Shown: one piece after another, positions 26,801 to 38,800 of the stretch
How the letters are laid out: each line of letters opens with the position of its first letter
Numbering within the stretch: position 1 is the stretch's first letter
DNA from: Halichondria panicea
Lineage: Eukaryota > Porifera > Demospongiae > Suberitida > Halichondriidae
Reading direction: 5' to 3'
Assembly: GCF_963675165.1 (NCBI RefSeq)
Contig: NC_087382.1
Span: forward strand, 7,054,315 to 7,118,314
DNA: 64,000 nt
Notes under the pieces: generated by a model
Seen by the model: only the letters and a program-made list of their open reading frames with translations
What the model was told of the DNA's origin: nothing
The model's database searches: none
Translations under genes and position numbers: made by a program

Positions 26801-29800
26801 ACAGTACAAAAGAAGACAAAATCTGACTTTTCAACACTGGAGAGAGCTTGAGCAAGAGCAGAACATAAGTAGGAGCCATCACAACAAAACTAGTCACTAG
26901 TCTAGGTCGTAAATGTTGTAAGTAGCTGTGTTATTTTATTTAAAACTGTTGTGATTTGTGCAATGACATCATTGTAAAATATACAATATAATGACTAATT
27001 TACTAAGATATCTCGATTCCCAAGAATCTTGGGGCAACTGACGCATGCGCAGACAGTGTATACCAGGCCGTCTTTCTTAACTGAGAGCGGCCTGGAATCC
27101 GGCTACCCTATTACTAGAATATTTTGCAGGTGAAAAATGTTTGCGAATGAGCCAAATCAGCAGAAAATTTGACCCTTTGCGATATAACTATTGCGTTCTG
27201 GAAAGGATCATGTGTATTTACTAGTTAGGTTTTGCGAATTTAATTGTTGCGAATTGATCAACCCTCGCAAAGTTCGCAAATGTTTGATGCTCGCAAAAAT
27301 TAATATTCTAGTAATACGGTATTTTAAGGCACTCAAAACATTACCCAATAATTTATTAAAACGTCGCGACACTTCAATGGGATTGTACAGGCCTCGAATT
27401 GCTCGCATAAAGTTAGCATAATTATAATTAATACGCATAATTATATTAATTTATAGCACAACAGTATTATAACGTACACGAGTAAAAAAGATAATATGAA
27501 ACATTGCTAAAATTAAGTTACAAACGCTCTGCCAATCACAACCCATAGGTTTTAATCATACACAGTCGTACTTGTACTATGATGTTCTCTGACACTAAGG
27601 AATGTCCATTGAAACTCTCAAGATACTCTAAGCATTTGTACCCAGAGTCCAACCAACTGCGTGGGGTTGGGCACCACTCCAATGTAACGTTTTGTTCCTG
27701 CTGCAGAAATTTTGCAGCCCAATCAGATTGCAGAGTTCAAGGGCTGAAGGCGTGGCTCATTAATGAACGAGTCAGTAACTAGTAATTCTCTCAAAATGCA
27801 ACAATAGTAGACAAGCCAGCTTGATCCAGGAAAACTCCAGGTGGGCAGTTAGAGCTAGTGGCATGCAAAAGTGACTCCTGCAGTAGCATTCCAACTGAGC
27901 TTTGCGGTTACCACCCACTTTTGATTAATAATATTCATGCTTAGCCACACCCTAAAGCTAAGTACCAGGGTTGAGCACCACTGCGGCCTTCAAGTGCAAG
28001 CACAGATCAAAGAGTGTTGACCACTACCAGAGGAGGTCCGACACGATCACGTGATCTTGTTTTTAATTACGTTCTCTTGTTACATTCCTGTTAAATTTAC
28101 ATTCATTTTCCCATGTACATAATTATAATTATGTTCCTTGACATTGCTTACCAGAATGAAATCATGCTACAAAACTTGGAGACATAATAATTTGGCTCTA
28201 GACTTTTCGATAGGTATCGGGGTGAACTCACGGAATATTTACTTTTGTCACTGTGTTCCGCCGGAATGCAGAAAAGCTATAAAACTTTACACCTTGTACA
28301 ATATTATATCTGCATGTATAGTGCAAAATAAACTCTTCTTTCTTCCTTCTGTCTTACACAGCTATCATAATTATTAAACAATGCTTGACAGCATAAAGAG
28401 TGATATAATGCAGTGCATGTAGTATGTATGACTGAGTTGTCTAGTACAGCAGCTCAGAGAAAAACTAACTTTTTTGACGTAAAAGGTAGCTTAAGAGCAT
28501 GAAAGTTGTTGCTACAATGATGGTGCATATGGTACACATGCTCTGTGGACTATAATCACAGTGAAGCTGGAGTCTTAGAAGTATGGTCCTGGTGCTAGGA
28601 TCCGTTATCCAGAGTCAGCAAAGAAGTCACAATTCTAGTTTTCTACTAAGTGACCCTTTTCCATTGTTCCTGGTACGGAATCACTTCACCTGTAAATACG
28701 TAGGCCTACCTTGAATAAAGGACGGGTGTATAATAGCTGCCAACATGTAAAGTTCAAGCTTCTTAGCTTTTATTCGACAACAAAGCTTTATAATTAACAT
28801 CAAAATCTTTCACTATTAAAACTAACTTGTTGTGTGAAGGCTATCCATGCTGTAAACGCAGCGCTATAGAATCCAGGTGAGATTTACTGGCCGCGGCACG
28901 GCCTCGGGTAATAACAGCTTCTAATCAGTAGGTGTTCATAGTACAAGCTATCTGTGCCATGGATATCTGCATACATGTACATGTATATATTGGATTTGTT
29001 TACCCTCGTGCAGTTGTAGGTATTCCCTCGAGGAATACATAGAACTGCCCTCGGGTAGAATACGCACGCAGATATCCAAGGTACAACTTACTATTACATG
29101 TATACATACATAATAGCTACATGTGCTAGCTGTCATCCACTGTGATGCTTCGTGCATTAGATTGCACGCGCTAACATTCACTGACATACAAATAGGTTGA
29201 CAATACCTTACCTAGTACTACTTGAAAAGTAGTCTAAAAGAGGTGGGGTCCAATCACTGAGGTAGTCAATGACATTGTACTGCAACAACACAGCCTCCTG
29301 AACCTACATGAGAACCGTAAGAACGCATACAACATGGTTCATATACAGGCAAACCTGCTCATTCGATAGAGAAATGAGACCATCACCAGTGACAAGCATT
29401 CTTGATTTCAGCTCCACAATTATTGTAGAAACCAAACCAAGAGAACATCTGGTGATCTAAAGACAAAGTTCAACAGAATATAATTATTTACGTATGACGA
29501 ATGTAGTGTTACCGCTACGATTTCAGCAAGTAGCAATCCATTCCTTGAGCTGAAAAGGAGCTTCAAAATCTACAAAACAATTATGCCTTTATAATTAAAG
29601 AAAGAAACGAGAAAGCAAATTACCTGTCCTACCACTCCAGAAACGTTTGGGTACTGACATGAAAGTTTGTGAATAAAGCAAGCTAGGAGGTCAGGAACAT
29701 CCTAGAGAAAGTGATTTTCACCGCAAACATAATGATGTAGATACTGCAAACACACAGTAGGTCTAGTGTTAACTCATGCTGTTACAATTAGTGTTCTACT

Positions 29801-32800
29801 TGTACATGTATTTCATTTCCCAAACATTAACTCTGTTAGTTACGATTTCAGAGGGTATGCGGTCCCCATGTAGAGTGTCCCCCGGACAGTCTTCCCGGAC
29901 ATCTCACCCTAGGGTAGATTGTACCCCTTAGTGAATTTTGTACTCAAGCACAGTAGTAGCATGGATGATTAACATCAGTGAACAAAGTGTATAGCTGTAT
30001 TTATGAGTTACGTTATCCAGCTTGTTCTATCGATCAAGGAAGTACCATGCAGCTGCATCAGTTTATGACTTCATGTCTGTTTAGCTATTTACTCATTCGT
30101 ACTAATATGGTCCGGAGCTACATGAATTAGTATAATAATGCTAAACTATTTTTAAACAGAGCTTTAAATAGAGCAGCATGAATGGCTAAGGGAGAATGTC
30201 CTGAGGGGGGGACAATATATTTTAAGCATGACAGCCTAGCCTATAGTGTCGATTGTCCCCCCCGGACAGCCTAACCTAACGTCAGATGTCCGGTGGGGAG
30301 GCATTCTACCCTATGGTAGGCTATCTGGCCGCAGACACTACTACAGCAGATGGCAGCTAGGTTATCTGTGAATGTACAAAACACAATACACACTTGATAT
30401 TCATCCAGTTCCTCAATGTATTCATCCAGTTCATCGCCCTCCAAGTTTGAGAATCTGTGATCGAGAAAAAAAAAGTTTGTACTCAAACTTATACGCACCA
30501 AACACCACTACCACTACCACTACCAGAACTACATACATCTGTATATGATTCGACAACACAGCACCAAAAACAAGCGAGACAAGAAACATAAATTATGCAC
30601 ACTACACTTCAGTGACAGACCAGATAATGGATAGTATATCTATGGACAGACACTCTATACAGAGATAATAATTATATGTCTTCTGTGAAACATAATTATA
30701 TCAGTCAGTTCAACTCTAAAATGCAATCAGTTACATGTACATGTATACAACTATGGGTAATTCACGTACATATAATTATAGCTCCAATATACTGCACACG
30801 GCCAGGGTGTCATACAGGATTTTGAAGTAGAGGGGAGAAATGAGAAAAGTAACCAGAAAATGTTGCTAAATGAAAGCACCATGGGTGCTGATGCCTCGGT
30901 GGAGATGCCAAAGCTACTAATAGCTTCTATACACAATCATGATGAACAATTTTGTTAATTGCTGCATGCAAACTCTAAGAGTGGGTACTGATCGACCATG
31001 ATTTGTTAAAAACGATCAATGCCAAAAGTTCAAGTCGAAAATTAATGGCTGCATTAGCAGAGCCTTGCGATCGACCATGATTTGAAAAACAATCAATGCC
31101 AAAAGTTCAAGTCGAAAATTAATGGCTGCATTAGCAGAGCCTTGCAGCTCTCTTCTCACTCTTGCAGCTACCAATAGCTAGTGTTCTAGTGCAGAGCTAA
31201 CTACTAAGTAGAGTAGCAATACTCGGTAAACAAGTTTGGCTACGTGCTCTTTTGAAAAGGCTGCAATGGCATTCCAAGTAAGCAAAACTAGGCATAACTC
31301 GAGAACAAAGCTTTATTTTGCAAATCCACGAATGTAAAAGTGACTAGAAGCCTATAGAAACTATTACTTGCACTTGATTCATCCTTGAGCAGCTGTAGCA
31401 GTCTACACAGACACAGACACACAAACACAATACAGTATATCTCGCTTGCGCATGCTCACCGAGGCATAAAAAAGTTATTTCAATACTCAGCTATCGACAC
31501 TCAGTCATAATGGAAAGGGGGGGTATCCCCTTCCCCCCCCTGTATGACACCCTGACACCACTGGTTATTATTATTATACCATTTAATGTCCGTATTAGAA
31601 AGGATGCACTGATCAACTAGTATGATCAACTAGTACCTGAGCAGGTTCCGTACTGCAACAACACACCATCGCGGGACCTCTGGAGCACAAACAGCAAGCA
31701 TACTTATCTGCAAACATAATTAAGGGAGAAATACGTACATACAGTGTACGTGTGATTGTGCATGATGCAATTGTTATGTTTAAATTATGTTCCCAATAAG
31801 AAAAAAATCATAATTCTCAGCAATCAATCGAATGGTACAATTTTGTAATGCTTTTGTAGCATTTAATGCATATCGTTGTAAGCATGCATGCATGTGTTAA
31901 AAGCAGTAGTTCGTACAAGTACATGTACATGTACATGTCACAAGTCACACGATAATGAGACTCATGAAATACAGAAGTAACGAAGTACTAGAGCTTCAAG
32001 TACATGCAGCGGTGTTTAGTATCCGGATACAAGCGTAACCTGCAATGCTGTAAGCTCTACCTGCATGTAGACTCCTACTAGCTATAGCAACAACTTTACA
32101 GAACTCACGAACTTACCACCAGAAACTTCATTGCTTCAGCACCTAATTTTGAGGCTATCATACTATAATTAAGCGTATATAGCGCTTTACATAATCTATA
32201 GCAGCCAGGTGAGCAGAAACAGAAATACGGACGAACTCCAAAATGTACTGGTCCTATCGATGTTCAATCAAACTTCAACCAGACGCAAAAGGGGGCGTAG
32301 ACATTTCCCACGATAGGTAATCTTAGACACTCGATCAAGTTATAAAAACCCTACAAATTAAACCATAAACCATTAGTAAGACTACATTGTACATGTCTGA
32401 CGTGCTAAGGTAACAAATCATATATAATCCTGTGCAGCCAAAATCGGGTAATAATTATAATTATTCACCCTTACCTGTTCCTCATTCAACTTGTTGCAAT
32501 TGGGAATCTTCTCTTGAACTCCATTTATGATTTCAATAATGTCTGTTGATGTTGCAGTGGGAACTGTTGGAGATGGAAGGTTCCTGTGTTTGAATAATTA
32601 TAGTGATCAAGAACTCTATGCAGCCACTGGCGCAGGCAGCAACATACACTACTTACCTCCATGATTCAGGATGCTTGTCGTCTCTTGCTGACAAAATGAC
32701 TCTGACATTACTTGGAAGAGGCTTACTAATCCAATTCATGTACTTGTTGTTCTCCTACATAGAGTAACATACATAATTATAATACGAATATGTTAGTAAC

Positions 32801-35800
32801 AACCAACCAGAAATCACTACTCACCTACTTCACACAGAATGTTGAAGTAGGTAACCTATAATTATTATTATATACAATATAGTACCATAATCACATCAGC
32901 ACCATCGATGATCAGTAATAATCTATCATCAGGGCATTCCAGAAGAGTTGATGCTTTCTCCAAAAGAATACAAAATTCTCGCTCAAGATCAGCAGGGCAG
33001 TACGACACTTCACCTTCGTCGTTGCAAAAGTACATCAGCTGAATGTTAATATCACATGACAGACACACCAGGCACTAGAAAGAGGTACCTTTTGCAAAAA
33101 CCTTCGATAAACAACAGCAACTTCAGCATTAGAGAAACCTTCTCCACTAACAAAATGATAGAACATAATTATTCCCTCATTTTCGGCACGTCGGTCCATC
33201 CTATAATCAGGAACGTATGGTAACTAGATAGATTACAGTGTGCATGACCTCTGTACATTATGAGCAGGATAAAAATTAATTATTATACACTCTTGATAAC
33301 ACGTGTAAAACACGATGATTATACCATTTAGCGAGTATGGTTGATTTTCCATTGCCACCAGGCCCTGACAATAGAAGAGTTGCTACAGGCCCTGTTTCAG
33401 CAATGTACTCGTCAAGTTGAGAAAACACCTACAAGAAAGAAGATTTAACTCAGAATGCAAAAAGTGAAAACTACCTGCTCCAGTCCAACAAGAGAAAGAG
33501 GTGCATCTTCTAGCAAACTTTCCAAAATTTGGACTTGCTCCCATTCACGGCGCTTGTCCTGCTGATAAGCAATCATCTCCATGACGTCCAGTTGAGTTTT
33601 GGTCTCAAAAACATCAAACTACATACAAGAGTGAGTAATATGCTGTAAGTGCTGCACAATAACTGTAAGTTTTTCACATCACTCTGGACAACAAAAGGTA
33701 CACATTTTGTAGCAAGAACATACAGCACGTATGTACTGCACATTCAGAGTTGACACACCTGCTTCAAGGTCTGGTTGAGCTCACTATACAACCACACCAA
33801 ATGTTCTTGCCGACTCTCCTTGCATTCATTGATCTAAAATGCAAGGAAGAAGATATCAGAAACAATAATTACTGGAGAGACTTACTGAGGTTTCTATATA
33901 CATAATTTTACTGGTATATAAATGTATGCAATGTGTGTTTATATATACACCAGACCTAATACAGTGAATAAGTCAAAATTACTAACACGAGCATTGTCAT
34001 ATGACTTCATTTTCTTGATTCTTTCCTTCAGGCGGCAACTCTTTGATGGAGAATCTTGGTTACTATGGGGGATAAAGAGTGAATAAGTATAAGCTACATA
34101 CATGTACCTATACCAAGGTGTATACCTGTGGTGTATCTACAGCCAGAACATAAAATTTATTATGGGCTCATAGTATGTATATTTTAGTGAAGAATTTTTT
34201 GGTGGAAATCGAGGTGAGGGTCAGAAAATATAGACTATAATTATACTGAAAACCACACCGCCCTTACTATTAATTCCTACCTCCCTCCAGGAAGAAGCAA
34301 AAACAAACAAGGTCTTGTGCTTGGACAGTTAAGAAATCCTGTCTCAATCTCAACTTTAGTCAACCTGAAAAATTAAACAGTTGCTAGTTTCAAAGGTACA
34401 ACATCAGAATGACAAGACGTATATGTATAATAATATGTTTATTTTAAATACAGTGGACTTTCGCTATTTTTGTTACCTTAGGACAGAGCATTTTGGCTGC
34501 ATTAGCTACATGTAGGTGGCCGCAATTCGAAAAGTGATCACATGTAATTTGCACTCCTGATTCTAAGCCAATGGTTGTCTCGAGGGTAATAAATCGATCA
34601 TCATAATAATTCTCTATTCGAGTGTACATGTAATCAAATTTTCGTTTAATTGCCGAACACCCAAAAGTTATATATGGCCAGAGTACAAGTATAAATATGG
34701 TTTGGGTTTCACAGTTGACGAACTAGTGAGGGGGCATATTTCAGGGCCAGTTTTGTACAGTATTGATCTACATGTAGCTAGCATGCAATGCGTGAGTGAC
34801 TATATACGTATAAGCAAACGGTTGTTATAATTGAGGTAACTGTAAATAGGAGAGCTGGTAATAGCGAGAGTCCACTGCAAACATAAAAAAACAGAAGAAC
34901 ACACTTAGCTGCTGTCCAAGCACATGCGCACACACACACACAACACACACTAGGGGGAGGGGGAATACGTACATGTAAAATACCCACAGTATACTAGTGT
35001 GCTTACTCTGTAGCGTCATCCTTCAGTAGAGCAACGAAGATGTCTGTCTTGCCAACAAGATCAGCAGCATAAGACAAGGTCTGTTCATCAGTCTAAAATT
35101 AAACATAGTGATCGTGTTAGTAGCTAAAGACAACACTTAAGATACTTTTGCTAGGTATCAGCCAATTGGCACACCAACAAATATTTTAATTATCTTGTTG
35201 TCGATCCTGGGTCTCAAGGTCGAGCAATTGATTGCTTTTACTCCCCTTTCGATCTAATTAAAGCATCGTTCATCGCTCTAATACAAACATAATTTCAGTG
35301 TGGTTGTTATAAATGTACATGTACCCATAGATATAGTAGAAGAGAGGGATTGACGTCATGCCTCTACATTGAAGTCTACGTAGTGACTCTGAAGCCATCC
35401 ATGCTATCCGTGTTTCGCTCTGAAACACACACAAAAACTCGGGAAACTTATTGTATGCAATGCATGCTTCTCAAGGACTCCTCCAACACTTAACCTAGGG
35501 CCCCCTGATGGTGAGTATCATTTGGAAGAGAAGAATATGCAGCTAGAAGTACACAGAATTACGCTTGTGTACCTACATGTATAGTACCTGATATACATGC
35601 TAAGGCTGTGTAAGTAAGTAGTATGTTGTGTCCTAAACGGCCATAAGCATGAGGTTAAGTTGATGATTAGCAGCAGTGGACTTTTTACAGACAGAAAAAA
35701 CGACCTTTATGAAGTATTCATGGTAAATTCCAACGTTAGAAGTAAGCCTCGATCAAAACCACGGGTAAATAGGGATCGAAACTCGAGGTCGCTTCAGTTG

Positions 35801-38800
35801 CCAATCCCTCTCTTCTACTTTATCTACATGTACGATGTACGCACCTTAGGGTGATTCAAAAATGCTGGGCTCATAGCAAACTAGTCTCGTCCCTGACTGC
35901 AACTGATGGTAGAATAGATTCAACAACGTTTAAAAATGAAAACTACAACTGCATCTTGTTCCTAACTGCTAATTAAAAGCATCGGGGTGTGCTGAAAGCA
36001 CTTTGTAGTACGTGCAACAGGTGCACCTTTAAAAGATGTATGGCGGAAAGCCAACACTCATCCCATCCATACCTACATCCTTTCAAACACATATCAGTTT
36101 ATCGTTACCTAAACATTGGTCCATGCACATATACAGGCACTAGTTTACGCACTGCAACTTACAAGAGTACGCTGTACATCAGATGTAGTCAAGACAACAG
36201 CATTTAGGTAACTTCCACAAGAATGAGCCATTGCATCAAGTTGTGGCATAAATTCCTGAGAACATGTTCACAGTGCATTTAGGATATAATTAAAGAGTAG
36301 AGTACCACAATTTACCACAATTAAACAACACTTTTAAGTTACGACACGATTAATATGTACACTTTGAATGTATCAACACATGCACCCAAAAGCTAAACTG
36401 GAGGTGAGTATGTGGTTTCTATAATCATAACAGCAAACAGCTTATACTTAGCGATGGAAGGAACAAATTTTGCGGCTAAGGTTGGAATTCTGGCACGTGG
36501 ATAGTTCACCCACAGTTTAATCTGGCTTGAAAGATAAAAGTTTCAGAATGCAGGTAGCAATTAGCGGTATGCAAGGCCCATGACCACTAATTATGCCTCG
36601 AGGCGTAGCTGCACGAGGAATACGGTAAAGCTGACTGCATGTGTCACACTGTTCGTTTCTGTCGGTGTGTGACACGTATAACTGCTCAACGGACAAAGGC
36701 GTTTCCTTCCTTCCGACAGGAGCTTGAGAGCCTGGGCCTGTTCTGCAATAAGAGTGAGGCCTTCTTGCTTCAGCAAGACATTTAATGTATACATTAATCT
36801 GAACAACTTGAACTGACCAATCCGAGCGCTGAGAGCCACCACTTGCCTCGAGGCAGCAATAATGTTAGTGCAAAATTGAAACTTGCCATAGCTAGCTAGC
36901 TAGATAATCTATTGGCTAGAGAGTTTAGTACTTGAGAGCATAATTATACAGAGCTAAATTACAGCCTTATCAGGGTGTCATACAGGATTTTGAAGTAGAG
37001 GGGGGAAATGAGAAAAGTAACCAGAAAATGTTGCTAAAAAAAGGTCAACTGTTATTTCAATACCCAGCTATGGACACTCAGTCATAATTGAAGGGGGGGG
37101 GGGAATTTGGAGCTAGGGGGAATATCCCCCCTTTCCCCCCCTGTATGACACCCTGCTTATATACGGGGACATATGACAGGAAACGAAATGTGAACGTCAT
37201 ATTTTTCATATTAAAGAAAATCGGCCTGGGAACGAGGCTAAGAGGAACAATTACACACCTCCCAGAACAAGTTGAGCTCCTGGTGAGTATCCAGAGGGGC
37301 GGAGATGTACAGAGTGAGAACATACTTCCAGTTACTTGTCCATGGTGAGCCTGCTTTCCATGTCAGTACATCTACACCAACAATAAAAAAAAAACATACA
37401 AGACATGTATGTGCTTGGGCATATACATGTAACGTAATAGCTGGAATGCGGAAAACATATGGAACATGGAACAGAATGTGGAATGGAATATGGAACGACA
37501 TTGCACGTGCACATTACATTGCTGAGTCAGTGAAAATTCCACATGAAATGATTTTCATTTCTTCATCACAAGTACATATTACTTATTCCTACAAAAAGCG
37601 AGCTGAGTCTCCAATGTAACTATTCTCCTGGCTCTGCACTCAGAATTAATCACACAGACAAACAAACAAACCAACCGACTACTATAACCCGTGGCCGCGT
37701 AATTCATGTAGAAAGTAAAAAATAAGTAATAGAAATGGGATACCTTAATGTTACTACTATAAACAGGTTATTTTAGTGCATTATAGCGAATTAAAAAAAC
37801 TAATGAAAATGTAATTTTGAGAGTATGCTAAACAAGCTAGCCCTTTTTTCATCAACATCTGATGCGATTAAAATAAAGATACGCTTATAGTCGAGTAAGC
37901 GCTAATAATCCAGTTTCTACGGTATAATTATTATATGTACATGCATGGATACACATGTACCAGTGTTACTAATTCTTTGTCAACTGACTGCAGTATATCT
38001 AACTACGTACTTAAACTAGGAATTTGCAACGCAATAACACCATCATTTTCACAATCACCTTCATCCTCATTGATGATAGCTTGTAACAAGTTGATTGTTG
38101 ATCCCATACCCTCCCATTTGCTGAGTGTTTCCACAGCTTCCACAGCAGACAGTTTGGGCAGTGAGTAGAAGGGTGAAACAGTGCTCATTGCTAACACCTT
38201 GGCATCTGCACAGTACGTAAATTTAACACAAGACCTGCTTGCACAGCACATACATTCAATTACAGCACGTGTATGAACATGAGCACCTCATCTAACACAA
38301 TAATACATAATAAATTATATACTCTAGTGAACAAATTGAAGCAATTAAAACAACACAAAACCTCTAGAATCGAGAATCTCCACTCCACCATCATCACTGT
38401 CCAATGCTGCATTAAGACGGGCTTCTAGGCTTTGATTGATGCTCTTTAATGTGGCTATCTCCATTTCATTCTCATCACGAGTGTTAAGAAACATTTTTTC
38501 CCGTAATTCAAACTCGTGCCGCATTAATCTACATAATCAAATTCACAAAAGAAATTGAGTGTGTCTGTGCAAAAAGGTTACAGTGCATTTAGTCTATAGA
38601 GTAAAAAAAACGTAAATTTGTTCAGTACATGTAGGGGAGTAAGGCTACATAATGATGAGACCGGATGATGACCAGCACTAGTGATTGTAGCATTTCTACT
38701 GCTGATACCATTGTGTAGGTAAAAGAACGATCTACAAAAAGATCTCCTAGTAACGTTGACAAAGCTAATTCTCAGAAGTCAGTATGTGTCCCGCCAATTT

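Noticed and set aside
32117-32162. Possible 46-nt NPHP3 exon (IASKLGAEAMKFLV) with good splice sites
   Set aside because: It needs phase 1 while the upstream exon ends in phase 0. Exons 32583-32475 and 31707-31637 join perfectly without it.
36448-36525. Exon-like minus-strand stretch reading QIKLWVNYPRARIPTLAAKF with splice-like ends
   Set aside because: Both phases clash with the NPHP3 exons on either side, and those flanking exons join each other directly in phase and match the family without it.
37238-37619. Overlapping open frames on both strands around 37.3-37.6 kb
   Set aside because: Only the short segment 37259-37371 on the minus strand fits NPHP3 in phase; the rest is intron.
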